Below are positions 12,907 to 24,767 of a DNA stretch of 64,000 nt, piece after piece. The translations under genes and the position numbers were made by a program. This DNA is from Solen grandis. Taxonomy: Eukaryota; Mollusca; Bivalvia; Adapedonta; Solenidae. Where the stretch lies: the NCBI GenBank assembly GCA_021229015.1, contig CM037788.1, positions 41,520,049-41,584,048 on the forward strand, in the 5' to 3' direction. Position 1 is the first letter of the stretch; each line of letters begins with the position of its first letter. Under the pieces are notes generated by a model that saw only the letters and a list, made by a program, of their open reading frames with translations, was not told where the DNA came from and searched no databases.

Positions 12907-13192
12907 CAGGAATGATGGCTTTATTGACTTCGTATTTTCCTGCCTTTATAATTAATTATTTACTGACACTGTTTTCAACTTAATAATCATTTATTCGGAA
13001 ACATACTCTAAAGAAAACTAAAAACAATTAAATCAGAACTTGTGAATCTGTTATTTTGTAAGCCAAGGGGACATAAGCAATAGAGAACCTATCTGATGAC
13101 CTTAAACAGCCTCTACCTGAGAAGGAATACATTTTAAACCACCTAACACATAAGATTCTCAGTTAAAGTTTGGGTTGATCTATGTCTTGTTG

Positions 13193-13196
<4 letters not shown>

Positions 13197-13230
<34 letters not shown>
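13197..13230. repeat. (GA)n microsatellite
   Basis: About 17 dinucleotide units. Confidence 0.95.
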
Positions 13231-13234
<4 letters not shown>

Positions 13235-16200
13235 GGGCCATGCTTTCCCCTTTGAATGAGTACATGATGACCGAGGATTGAACCCATCATTTCTTCTGTC
13301 GAGGATGACCTTCTTATCATAAGGTCTCCACGAACCGTTGAAATTGTCTAAAACAACCATGTCTTGCTTACAACTGAATAGGTCTCAGTATGAACTATTT
13401 TTGAAAGAACTATGATATTTTATTGGAAACTAACAAGTTAAAAAAATGATTTACCAATCTTGTCAAAGTACACGAGCTTCCTCGTGTAGCGGAGTTGTAC
13501 TTAAGTCAGATTCACATAGCGATTATCTAATGATAATGAAACCTTAAGCGATCAAACATAGGGAGTAAAAATAGCGCAATTTTAGCTATACCGCAAATGA
13601 AGCATATCGATATTTGACGTATGGTAAGAGGTACACACTATGGTCAAGTTATAGCAGATTAAAAAGAAGGTCAACCTGAGCGGACGCCCGACGCCGACAA
13701 CGCCCGCCCGGACATCATCAATCATCAATTTAAAGGACGGAATTTAGGTCAGCGTGTTCATTTTCGAGCTACTGAGCTGTTCCTATAGTAACTACCTAAT
13801 GCTAAACAAGAAAACAAAGTTAAAAATCTATATAACATACCTCATTCATTTTAAATTAATGAACTATTTGAAAAAGAAATGTTTTAAATACAAACAGATG
13901 TCCTTGACAGGCGAAAAAACAAAACAAAAACATTTTAGCACATTTATGTTTGACAACTTATATAAAAAACATTTGGAGTATCTGAAACAAGTTACACTTA
14001 ACACGTCCGAGATATTGCGATGGTAAACTGTAACATGCGGCATTAAAAGGAAATATTTTCTACAAGAAAAATGAACGAACTCTGACAAAATTTCGCCTTA
14101 AGATGCTGTGTAAATATAGTTCCTGAACTCTAACTCATCATTTGCCATGCCTTTGTTTGTTCAACTCGGCAGCCTTATTTATATATTTATCTGGATATCA
14201 CAATACCGAAACTATACGGTAATTCGGGCCTCTGATGCCGTTCTACAGGAGAACATACACATTGGGGAGATAACCATTTTTACCATTGACCATGGGAGCG
14301 GCGTTGTTATCTTTCAAAACTTCCTTCGTTGTTGTTATTGAAATACAATTTGTTTCCAATTAACATAATTGCTCTACGAGTATATCCACTTAATGATACA
14401 ACTGTTATTACTTATTTTGAATTATTAAACAACACATTTTTTATTTTGTTTTGTTGTTGTTTTCAATAAAGCGCTTTAAAGTATTGACGTCATTAAGTGA
14501 CGAAATTTTCACCAATAGCGACTCTTATTAATGTGTTTTATGTTGGTCGATATATTGTTGTCCAGTAACATAATGTATTGCATGGTCTGGTGGTACAAAT
14601 GCACGTCGGTGATTGACTAAAAAGTTTGGATGAACGGGAATAAATACTATATGTCTACAATTGTGACTTCTACTCGTTAAGCTATTGTTTTCTGAGACTG
14701 CATGTGAAAGCAAACATAACAAACAAATAGTTCAGTGTTCTAGAATGAAAACATTATTAAAACAAAAACATTCAATGACGTCATTTTCCTGAGTTATTTT
14801 ATTCTAATGTACTCGTCATGGCCCATTTACGTAGTTCGTAGATGTACATGAATACCGCACGTAAATTAGCATTTATACGTACAACAAATATAATTGAAAA
14901 GTGTTTCCTGACATCCTGGATTCGATATGTGCCTAAGAGGATGTTCTTAATTGCCAAATGTACATACCATACTAATACGTAAAATAGTACTCATATCATG
15001 ACAGTATCACTTCCGTCTCAAAATCACGTCTGCCATGAAAGAAGAAGCTTAAAAAGTTAATTTTCAACTTTTTTGCATTATTATACATAATTGTTAGAAG
15101 CAAAAAAAAAAAAAATGAAATAAAAAAAATACATGTTATCTTAATCATCAAAACTAAGAACTCTTAAATAGTACAATTAGTCTACCAGGGCTAAAATCAG
15201 CAATTATTTTAATATTATTATTTTGTTCCTAAATAAATATAGTGATCAAATGCAAGTATTTCTTATAATAACATGCAATTGATATATGTCCTTAAATAAT
15301 TCACTGCGTTTTTCTATTTTTCTTTTTTGCCGTAAAAATCAAAGAAACTTGCACACACATACTACTGGTTCAGAGTATTATATGATAAAAAGAATCAAAC
15401 ATTCGTGATAATCTTCTACTATCAGAGCCTCTTATGGTATCATTTCCGTAAACACCTTTAGTGATTTAGTAAACGACGAATACTAATGTTACTAATACTA
15501 ACGGGGAACAAGATATTCACTAATTAGTTTCTCCTTCAACTTTTACCTCATGATATTAAATTATTTATTCGTGACTTGGATATTGAATGTTCATGGTTCA
15601 TACTCGTAAAGTGGACTTTTCTTTGCCATGAATACAATGTTCAATATTTCATGAGCAAAGAGACATGTCTGATCTGGATGTTTGCTATTTGTCAATGCGT
15701 CAAAATGAGCCCATGAAAGTTAAAGGGATGACGTGTGAGGTCTGTACGAGGTAAAAGGAAAACTTTTTTTCCAGTGTAGAACAGTGTAGTCCGCTACGGG
15801 GCTTGAAATAAATTTAGAATAAGGTAGGCATGGTTTAGTGAAAGTTCGCTTTTCTGAACATAGCAATATTAATGTATAAGGGTAACTTAAACCCATTCTA
15901 AAAAAGAAATCAGATGAATCTCGGTTTACAAATTCAGGTCGTAAAAATATCAGCCGTACATGTATTGACAAAAGCCATTCCCGTTGGTCATAATATATAC
16001 ATCAGCTATTGAATGTAAGGGCGATACAAACGATACAAACTAAAAACAACAACAACAACAACAACAACAAAAAATAACCAAATGTTAAACACATAGGTAT
16101 CCCCTTATATATATACCGTTTAAAATATTAGGTGTCCGGATAGTGTAGTGATTGACTCACCGGCTTCACTGATGCAATATCGAATACATCAAACAAGTTC

Positions 16201-16367
16201 ATGGGGTTCCGAGGACTTCGTAAAAAGAGAATTTTACTGTACAGTATAACGATAAAACGTATTAACTCGTATCAGTAAATCAAGCTCTTGCCAAAACTAT
16301 GTCAAACCTAAACTTTGTCACAGCTTTATATACTATTGTAAACTACAGATTACTACCTTAAGATGAG

Positions 16368-16625
16368 GGGCCGCCGTGGCCGAGCGGTTACAGTCGTGGA
16401 CTACAAATCTCTCAGCTCCTCACCCCTGTGGGTTCGAATCCCGATAGGGACTTCGGATTTTTCACGTGAAGAAGCCTTCAAGCTGGCTTGCGGTAGGTCG
16501 GTGGTTCTATCCGGGTACCTCTGTGTACTCGGTGTCTTCCTCCACCTGTAATTAGCTGGACGTCCCTATATGATTGAAATACTATCGCAGCGACGGTAAA
16601 CCCCAATACAACAACAACAACAACA
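16368..16625 (+). repeat. tRNA-derived SINE, subfamily A, with target duplication
   Basis: The head is GGCCGCCGTGGCCGAGCGGT, the B box GGGTTCGAATCCC, and the tail (CAA)n. Flanking 13-bp direct repeats differ by one base: ACCTTAAGATGAG at 16355-16367 and ACCTTAAGCTGAG at 16626-16638. This confirms retrotransposition. It lies just upstream of the OATP start. Confidence 0.93.
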
Positions 16626-16972
16626 ACCTTAAGCTGAGGTTTCCTTTGGACGTGAGTTGCTACTTTGACAAGTGTCCTCGATAGTGTTCGTAAGCTGTAC
16701 AAGGAAAGTGGGTGTTGGATGAAGATGGCAAGTAATTGGGTCAGTGTTACTTATTGCTTCTCATAGGAAAGCTAATGCATATAAACCTAAAAATAAAACT
16801 GCATTTGCTTGTATTTGTTTACGTGCAGCAAAACAAGTAGGTAATACTACGTTTTAATAGGATTATCATAATATAATACTTTCGTAGAAGTTTGACGGTG
16901 TTTTATCACAAAGGAATCGAACATTTCAAATGATATTGAATATTAACTCTGAAAGGAAAACTATAAAGAGAA

Positions 16973-17141
16973 ATGGATGAAAAACGAAAAGCAGTTGAAA
17001 CAGATAAAAGGGTAACAGTGGACGATGAACTCACGTACCCAACAGATTGCGGATGGAAGTCTTTTCGACCAAAGCTTCTGCAGAAATTCAACAATCCGAA
17101 GTTCATGACCAGTGTTCTTTGCATTTTCATCTTTACACAAG
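16973..17141 (+). CDS. OATP coding exon 1
   Basis: The ATG at 16973 is preceded by an A-rich context (AGAGAAATGG). The exon ends ACACAAG before donor GTATGTG, phase 1. It covers the cytoplasmic N-terminus and most of TM1 (FMTSVLCIFIFTQG). Further non-coding 5' exons could exist upstream. Confidence 0.85.
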
Positions 17142-20100
17142 GTATGTGTTTAAAATACATAGTTGCATTTGATTCCCTGGAAAATTACACTAGAAAAATC
17201 TTTCAGATGTTTCTAGTCATGCAAATTCTTTTAAGAATGAAAGGAATCAATATGCTGTTTCATATGTCTTTCCATAAAAAACTGTGATATATTCTGAACA
17301 TCGCTTAAACAGGTTCAGTACCTTACCGGGAATAAAACAAATAAATAAAATAAAACGGTGTGTTGAGTTGTGAGTTGAAAGGGAAACCCACAAGTCTTGT
17401 CGGCGCTTTTAGCATTTTTGCAGTAAATATGACAATTTTAAGATTTACGACGTCAGTCAGTACTAACAAAATCTTTAAAAGATATTCGGTGTTGGATAGA
17501 TTATGTACACTACATATAATATCAAACCGACTGATCATATAATTTGGTTACTTAACATTATCACCGACAAGCATCTCATGTAGAATCGCCTATCTTTAAG
17601 AAAACACATATGACACTTGACACAATTTTGTTTTTCGATTAAATGTTATAACATTTTAAGATTACATTATTATAGGTGAGGGTTTTACCATTACACTTAT
17701 TTTTCCTTGAGTTTAATATAGACAAATCGTTATGTTCGACAATAACATTGACCATAACAAACGGGAGATATTGTTGTTTTTTTTTGTGAATCTTGATTAC
17801 ATGCAAATAGATGTCCAAGCCATGACCTTCATTTTGAAACGGGGCGTCACAAAGGTGTGGAACACCAGGATAGGAATTTGATATGCCTTTATTATCAAAT
17901 GAACCCCAATACAGCCGTTTTTTTGTTTGTTTTTTTTTGAAAATGTGTATCATACATTATCAATCGTCCTAAACATGAATATGTACGATATGTCTGTTAC
18001 TTTGTAATCGTTATAATGCAGAAAACATAGCTTGTATACATTTCTCACTCAAAATTGATCATCAGCCAACATAAATCAAATTTGGGAATTAGATGTAACA
18101 CATAAAACATGAATGTGAAAGTATTTAATGAGAGTCAATAAATGGACACGATTGAAATTTTACTTGAAATTTTACTATTTGTATTTTGAATTATGGGCCT
18201 AATTTTTCGAGCCTTCATGAATATGAAGAGTTCATTGAAATAAACGTATAACGAACTCTGGGATCGATAGAATTCAACTAAGTAGGTAGTTCAGGAGCTT
18301 CTGACTGCACTATATTACATCAAGTCAAGGCTAAAATTGCAGTATCCAAAAGTGACCACCTCGAGAAATATTCAAATTAATTTTCACTATCATCTCAAGA
18401 ATAGGTGCCGTAGTATAAAGATAAAATTCATTGACAATGATTCCAATGCTGTCGGTTCGAATCGCGATGGTGGTAGACTATTTTATGTCCTGTAAACCAT
18501 GAAATACTAGTCAAACCAATTATCCGCCCCGTGTAAAGATTCAGTTAAAGTAATTATGAAAGATCGTTTTACAAATAGTATATACTTATTTTGAAGAACA
18601 ATACATTTAAGATATTTTAAGATATGATTTGTTTTTCAGATAAAAGTCTTACTGGAAGTTTCGTTTACAAACATGATATGTACATGACAATGGTGGAGTG
18701 AAACTGGCCACACTTATCTGTTTTTAACGTACCATTACACAATAATCTATGGGCCGCCGTGGCCGAGCGGTTACAGTCGTGGACTACAAATCTCTCAGCC
18801 CCTCACCGCTGTGGGTTCGAATCCCGGTAGGGACTTCGGATTTTTCATGTGAGGAAGCCTTCCAGCTGGCTTGCGGTAGGTCGGTGGTTCTACCTGGGTA
18901 CCTCTGTGTACTCGGGGTCTTCCTCCACCTGTAATTAGCTGGACGTCGCTATATGATTGAAATACTATCGACCCCAATACAACAACAACAACAACAACAC
19001 AATAATCTACAGTGGCATAGAGGTGACATGCACTACTTTTTTTTATGTCGAGGGAACGAGATAAAAAGTCGAGGTAACGAGATAATAAGTCGAGGGAACG
19101 ACTTATTATCTCGAGGGAACGACTTATTATCTCGAAGGGAAAGGAACGAGATAAAAAGTCGAGGTAACGAGATAATAAGTCGAGGGAACGACTTATTATC
19201 TCGAGGGAACGACTTATTATCTCGCGGGAACGAGATAATAAGTCGTGGGAACGAGTTAGTTATCTCGAGGGAAGGACTTATTATCTCGAGGGAACGAGAT
19301 AATAAGTCAAGGGAACGACTTATTATCTCGAGCAATCAAGAGTAACTATATATAACTGAGACAACATCCAGACTAACTGAATACGTTCAGAATTAAATCC
19401 TTAAATGTTTTGATATCACTTAAAATTTCTCCTTTCCATATCAAACGGGTTCAAAAATTTATGTGATTGGCTTTACGGAAACGGACGCGTCCTGTGTGTT
19501 CAGCATTGCATAATTTGGCGATTAGAGAGTCTTTCTCGTAAATATATAACATTAAGATCGTCTCTGATTATAATGAATGACAATTGTAACAAGTAATATG
19601 ATTGGTTGACTGACTCGTTCCCGCGAGTTATTATCTCGTTCTCTCGACTTATTATCTCGTTCCCTCGACAAAAAATAAAAAAATAATAATAAAAAAATAG
19701 AAGTGCGTGTCACCTCTATGCCACCGTAATAATCTAATATGGGGAAAAGACGTCTAAATATTGATAGCAACTTTAAACCACTAAACTGAGAATAAACCAA
19801 ATTAAAGTTGAGTGCAAAGATACTACGCAAAGAACGAGCTCGATGTCTTTCAGGTCTCTATATTTGCATTATCTTTGTTTAAGGATTTGTTGTAAACGGT
19901 ATCTACAACGTGAACGTCTCGACCCTGGAGAAAAGGTTTCATCTGAGTAGCACGCACGTGGGCCTAGTAGCGTCCATCTATGATCTAACCGCAGCTTTGG
20001 CTGGACTTATTATCGGGTAATCCTTTTTTTCTGGTTTGTTTAACCCTTTCCCTCATATAGACTCATTTTGACGCACTCAGTAGGTACCACATAAAGCCTG

Positions 20101-22636
20101 ATCTGCAGAAAACCACAGTTAAACCTTACCAAATTTAATTACAAAATCCTCATTTCAAGACCACTGAGGAGCAGCGAACAGCATAAAACCTGATCAGCCT
20201 GCGAGTTACTCGCAGGCTGATCTGGTTTTATGCTGTTCGCATAGGTCTTTTCATGGTTTCCTCTATGAGGGAAAGGGTTAAATAATATTTCTAATAGTAA
20301 TTTTCTAATCTTATCTTTTCATATTTATACCGTATTTATTTATTTAGATGTTGAAATCACATTGAGTTTTAAAAAATAGAATAAAACAAGTTATGCATGT
20401 TTATTTTTTTCTCGTGTAACTTTATTACCAATAATACGAATTGTGTTAGATTTTAAGCATGGAATAGGTACACTAACTCATTCAATTGCAATGATATGGA
20501 CCATAACTAAAACTTCAATGTAATTCTAATTATTATTTTCGAACATGAATGACTTTACGTTATTCACACTTCCTTATTTGACCGAGTATATCAGTCAAAA
20601 TTTCCTTGGGGGATTCTAGAATATTTAGCAAAACAGGACGCTTGTGTGCTTTAGAAATAACTAAGTATATGGCATAAAAAGTTTGAATTATCCTCGTGCG
20701 TTAAGTGTGGGAGTTTTCCCTAATTATGATCTTAAAGGTCTTTACATGGAAGAGAAAGAGCTGTTTTATCTGGACTCGTTCACAGTATATCATCAAAATA
20801 TATTACATAGATCTATATATCAAGTGATATAGGAAAGATGATATCTCCATGCGTTGAGTGTCACCGGATACCCAGATGGACATTCCCTCTTGACCTGTTG
20901 ATCTTATCATCGGGAAAAATGTGACAACATATGAAAGAAATCAAACATATCCTCTATTCCTGGTATAAAATGTTCGGGTTCCCTCGAGGGTCTAACTCAT
21001 TATACGCACATACTATCTGACGTTGAAGTCATTCGTTTTGCGGTTTGTTGTTGATCGTACTGTTTTGATTTATCTAACCAACGTTTTATTTGCATTATAT
21101 GAACCGCAGAGTCCAATGTCCCTTAGCAGTTTTCAACAATGAAATATTAATTACTACCTTTCGCGTCCTTGGCTAGGTCAGATTCTCACAATCAGCATCA
21201 CAAGCAAACTGATCTCTTTTTAAACCAGGTCCACCAATGACATTTCATTATCCCTGAGTAGCTTTTGGATAACTTGTACGTCATTGTAAATACATACACT
21301 GGAAAGAATAGGATATAATTTAAAGACACCTTAACAGTCGAAAGACGTCATACGGTGTCTAAACGCTCAGATAAAAACATAAATGTTAAACATGTATTAT
21401 AATACATTAAAAAAAGTCAAATACGATAGTGATTCCCGCACAACAGGACAATGTAAACAATAAAATATGTTACGGATGTAAAGTAAAAAAAAAATCAACA
21501 GAAACGATACTGAAAAGCTCTAACATAGTTGTTACATTAAAACAATTTGTTCTGATAAGATTCAAAGCTACACTGTCAATTACAATATGTTTAATAGTAT
21601 ACTGTTCCTGACAAGGAATACAGAAAGATAGATCCTCACGGTTTAGACACTGAAAAGGTCCATCCGAGTATCCAAATATTGGATAATTGATTATTTATCC
21701 CATTTTTATGTATCCATTTATCCACACATGTATTCATTTTGGATTGAAAATCATACAGTGTTACAGTGTTACTCTGCTATAGCTTTGATATTTATTCGAC
21801 TGGCTTATTTTTTCGGCGTAGCTGTATAATTTCGATTTCAACTCGCATCTTAAACCAATCAAATGTACGCTAACAGCGGTAAATAATTCTAAGCTGAATA
21901 AAAGGACTCCTGTTATTGGTTAACGCATCGTTATGGACTATAAAATTACTGTAAATAAGGGGTGCAGCTTGTATATATCATTCAGCTTGGTGTTATTACT
22001 TTTCTTTTTGATGTAAACATGAAAGTGATTTCAGTAAGTTAAATACAATCCTTTTCCATCATTTGAGGAATGCTACTTTGTGAAAATGATTAAAAACAAC
22101 AAAAAAGAATCCACCGTGTTATGACATAAAACCCCTTAATTACTATGTATATTGAATTCTTCCAGCCTGCCGAGATGCTCTCATTGAAAATTAATTCGCC
22201 AAAACCAAAACAACTAATAACGCTTTTATATCATAATTGTCATATGCAATAATGATATGAACAAATATCAAACAAGCCTATTTACAGATATAATTTTTTG
22301 TATTACCGTCTATAAATAAGCATATTTCATAGAAAAAATACTGAACTATTTCTAGAGCGTACTAAATTTGTTGTGCGTCGGTCTCTCGCGCGCTTTTCCT
22401 CGGAATGTTCTAGAAGACTGGAAATCTCGTTTTTCTTTCATCCTACGCCGAATATCTTTTTTAAAGATATTTCTTGTTTTCTTTATTAAGGTACCTCGGT
22501 TCAGGAAAATACAAAGCAAGATGGCTGACAAGAGGAGCCACGTGCATGGCTGTTGGGTCTGTCATAATGCTGCTGCCTCATTTAACCACTGGCAGGTACA
22601 CGTGGGGAGTCGAAAACAGTGACTTGTGTACCTCAG
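16973..22636 (+). CDS. Organic anion transporter (SLCO/OATP), first three coding exons
   Basis: Exons are 16973-17141, 19884-20016 and 22491-22636, with GT..AG borders and matching phases (1,2,1). The N-terminus MDEKRKAVETDKR is cytoplasmic. Then come CGWKSFRPKLLQKFNNPKF, TM1 ending in TQGFVVNG, the loop NVSTLEKRFHLSS, TM2 around GLVASIYDLTAALAGLI, then GYLGSGKYKARWLTRG and TM3 ending LPHLTTGRY. These are the family's signature positions: the W..RPK..Q.FN.PK block, TLEKRF, YD in TM2, KxRW and LPH. OATPs are 12-TM plasma-membrane carriers for bile salts, steroid conjugates and other amphipathic anions. Only about 149 of the usual 650 or more residues are visible. No stop or frameshift occurs in these exons. 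The remaining exons are not found; an assembly gap follows at 24301. Confidence 0.88.
17142..18736 (+). other. OATP intron 1, first part
   Basis: No repeat or gene is recognised before the SINE at 18750. Short frames here have low-complexity composition. Confidence 0.4.
18750..18996 (+). repeat. tRNA-derived SINE, subfamily A, in OATP intron 1
   Basis: Near-consensus copy with B box GGGTTCGAATCCC and a (CAA)n tail. The target duplication ACACAATAATCTA is at 18737-18749 and 18997-19009. The duplicated site overlaps the target duplication of the adjacent hAT-like element, so the SINE came second. Confidence 0.93.
19009..19727. mobile_element. hAT-like non-autonomous element with 8-bp target duplication
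   Basis: Terminal inverted repeats are ACAGTGGCATAGAGGTGACA at the left and, on the minus strand from the right end, ACGGTGGCATAGAGGTGACA. Flanks are AATAATCT at 19001-19008 and 19728-19735. The interior is dominated by a palindromic satellite. No coding capacity is seen. Confidence 0.85.
19047..19335. repeat. Alternating inverted satellite (CGAGATAATAAGTCG units)
   Basis: A 15-bp unit CGAGATAATAAGTCG and its complement alternate, separated by AGGGAA-type spacers, over about 290 bp. More copies lie at 19617-19672 near the other end of the host element. Any translated frame is an artefact of the repeat. Confidence 0.93.
19884..20016 (+). CDS. OATP coding exon 2
   Basis: The acceptor is TCTTTGTTTAAG before 19884 and the donor is GTAATCC at 20017. 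It reads GFVVNGIYNVNVSTLEKRF, then HLSSTHVGLVASIYDLTA and ALAGLIIG. This gives the first extracellular loop and TM2, with the conserved TLEKRF and YD. A MITE begins 24 bp downstream of the exon, at 20040. Confidence 0.9.
20040..20281 (+). mobile_element. piggyBac-type MITE, copy 2, in OATP intron 2
   Basis: TTAA duplications lie at 20040-20043 and 20278-20281, with terminal CCCTTTCCCTCAT inverted at both ends. The core hairpin is intact. It starts 24 bp after the end of OATP exon 2. Confidence 0.95.
20282..22490 (+). other. OATP intron 2 remainder
   Basis: AT-rich. No gene or recognisable repeat is seen. Confidence 0.4.
22491..22636 (+). CDS. OATP coding exon 3
   Basis: The acceptor is TTTCTTTATTAAG before 22491 and the donor is GTAATACA at 22637. 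It reads YLGSGKYKARWLTRGATC, TM3 MAVGSVIMLLPHL, then TTGRYTWGVENSDLCTS. The KxRW and LPH motifs are OATP hallmarks. It is the last OATP exon I can recognise. Confidence 0.9.
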
Positions 22637-23119
22637 GTAATACATATACATTTAATGAACTTAAGTCTTGACTGTACTTGTGAGAATCATATTTATTATA
22701 TATCCCCAATGTTCTTCTTGCACCGTTTATATATTTATTGGCCCGTTGGGCCGGGTGTATATTTCTTTTGTATATGAATTATGTTACTGTATATGTACAT
22801 AAGTCACTATAATAAATATCTTATTACTAATATATTATACCTGTGAATATCGTGGCCAAACGTTCTGATATTGAAGGTTACTGCTGCGATATTAATTCAG
22901 TTATAAAGCAACGAACTGCCGATGGATTTTTTCCGATGTTTACAGACGTTTTGGATTATTTAACATACAGACTACCAAACAGCTGCACTAGGGTATTAGT
23001 TCAGGGTTGACCTGGTTTGCACAAAATAGCACTTGGTTTTGTTTGGTATAATGCCAGTAAACAGTTGACCGAGCCATTCATGGGAAAGGCAAGGTTTATA
23101 ATTTCACCTCTAAAACGAT

Positions 23120-23256
23120 GCATTACAGGTGCAGGAAGACTCAGAACATTCTGTGTCACCGAATGAAACCATCGACTTACAGCAATGTAGCTTGAAGGCA
23201 TTCTCGCGTGAAAAATCTGAGTGACCCAAGATTCGGACCCACAGCAGTGGGTGGAT
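23120..23256 (-). repeat. Decayed SINE fragment
   Basis: On the minus strand the sequence follows the central SINE body (GGTCACTCAGATTTTTCACG, then a GTCGATGGTTTCATTC-type block), with many substitutions. The tRNA head is mostly lost. Confidence 0.6.
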
Positions 23257-23370
23257 AAATGATATAATATATTCTATTAAGATGAATCGCATATATATAT
23301 AATTATAGCAATTATACCTGCAATGTAACTTCTTTAAAAACATTTGGGAATGTGCTCTAGAAATTGTACG

Positions 23371-23430
23371 CATAATCTAATGGTAGTGTTAAATGCTAAC
23401 ATTAATCTAATGGTAGTGTTAAATGCTAAC
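23371..23430. repeat. 30-bp direct tandem duplication
   Basis: Two copies of a 30-bp unit containing AATCTAATGGTAGTGTTAAA, nearly identical. Confidence 0.9.
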
Positions 23431-23567
23431 ATATCCAAATGTTATATATTAGATACATTCATGATATTTGTTAAGATATAACGCACGCGAAGCGGAAAAT
23501 TGTCCCGTACACATAGGCTCTATAATGATACTTTTGTCAGTTGTACACTATTTCTTAACATTATGGG

Positions 23568-23820
23568 GGCCTCCGTGGCCGAGAGGGTAAAGTCGCTGAC
23601 TTTAACACTCACTCAGCCCCTCACCGCGTGGGTTCGAAACCCGGCAGGGTCATTCGGATTTTCATGTGAGGAAGCCTTCCAGCTGGCTTGCGGTAGGTCG
23701 GTGGATCTACCCGGATGCCTCCGTGCATTCGGGGTCTTCCTCCACTTGTAATTAGCTGGACGTCGCTTATGACTGAAATACTGTCGAAGCGACGGTAAAC
23801 TCAAATAGTCAAGTCAAGTC
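23568..23820 (+). repeat. tRNA-derived SINE, subfamily B, with target duplication
   Basis: The head GGCCTCCGTGGCCGAGAGGG and the anticodon-side sequence GTCGCTGACTTTAACACTC differ from subfamily A. The tail is AATAGTCAAGTC, not CAA. Flanks TTAACATTATGGG (23555-23567) and TTAATATTATGGG (23821-23833) are the target duplication. Confidence 0.92.
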
Positions 23821-24300
23821 TTAATATTATGGGTGGTCATTGGTGTGCTTTTCGTGATAACAAAGAAATGCTCACTAACTCTGGAGGTTTTCCCAAATAT
23901 TTGGAAATCACGTACATCTGATAAAAATCATTAGGGCCTTTGTGAGAAACAATTTGCCGTTTCGCATGTGCTATGTCCAATTAAAATTGATGAAGAAATA
24001 AAATACTTACAACAGTTTTATTTCCGAATCGGGACAAAAAAGGTAATCGCTTAAAGCTAGAATTATAGGGAAAATTATATACATTGTCTCCAAACGCGAA
24101 AAAAAAAAATTATATTTTTCATCAAGGGATTTCAGTATAGAGAAAACTACAAAAATACTTTAAGGTAAGGCAGTTATTTGTTCTGATACACAAATGTATC
24201 AGTTTGTGCAGGCCTGAGGATCTCATTGTCAAAACCCATTTCAATTAGTGGCCGTGAAATTCAGGGAAACAAAAAAAAATCTTAACTTTCTTTCATTCTT

Positions 24301-24400
24301 NNNNNNNNNNNNNNNNNNNNNNNNNNNNNNNNNNNNNNNNNNNNNNNNNNNNNNNNNNNNNNNNNNNNNNNNNNNNNNNNNNNNNNNNNNNNNNNNNNNN
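24301..24400. other. Assembly gap (100 N)
   Basis: A run of exactly 100 N is the usual placeholder for a gap of unknown size. It lies 1.7 kb after the third OATP exon, so missing exons may be hidden here. Confidence 0.99.
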
Positions 24401-24767
24401 GGATGTCTTCAAAGTGACAAAGTTTCATAGAAATATTTCAATCCAGTGGCAAGATATGGAATATGGGTATTAGGGGGGTTATACCTTAATCGAAAAACTA
24501 AGATTTGTGTTTTCAGAGAACACATCAAGCTTTACTTGATGCATATCACCTGTAGAAAACACACTCAATTTTCTAAGCTAGGTGCTTTTCCCAATAGGTT
24601 GCTATTCCGGCTTTCAAAATTATCCGTTTCTTTCACCAATCTACAAGTACATTTGGTTATATATCAATGGACAATAAATGGCTCTAAAATACTCTAATGT
24701 GCGCGTGAAATGCTATGCATCATTCATTTACACATCAGTATCAGTGGGAAGAAGTTTACATGCTTGT

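Larger units (their letters stand above)
11694..16354. other. No recognised gene; tandem and simple repeats
   Basis: Includes a 33-bp tandem array (12756-12906), a (GA)n run (13197-13230), a decayed tRNA-like stretch on minus near 13257-13320, a GC-rich patch with CGCCCGACGCCGACAACGCC (about 13685) and (CAA)n at 16044-16071. No gene is supported. Confidence 0.4.

Noticed and set aside
13754..14088. Overlapping plus and minus frames of 90 and 74 codons
   Set aside because: Both are rich in K, F and L as expected from AT-rich DNA. No splice signals or homology are seen.
18749..18934. SINE-derived frame starting MGRRGRAVTVVDYKS
   Set aside because: It is a translation of the tRNA-derived SINE and also occurs at 16363 in a second SINE copy.
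18953..19345. Long frames with repeated RGNDLLSRGNE-type peptide on both strands
   Set aside because: They are translations of the alternating inverted satellite, with no start context or non-repeat sequence.
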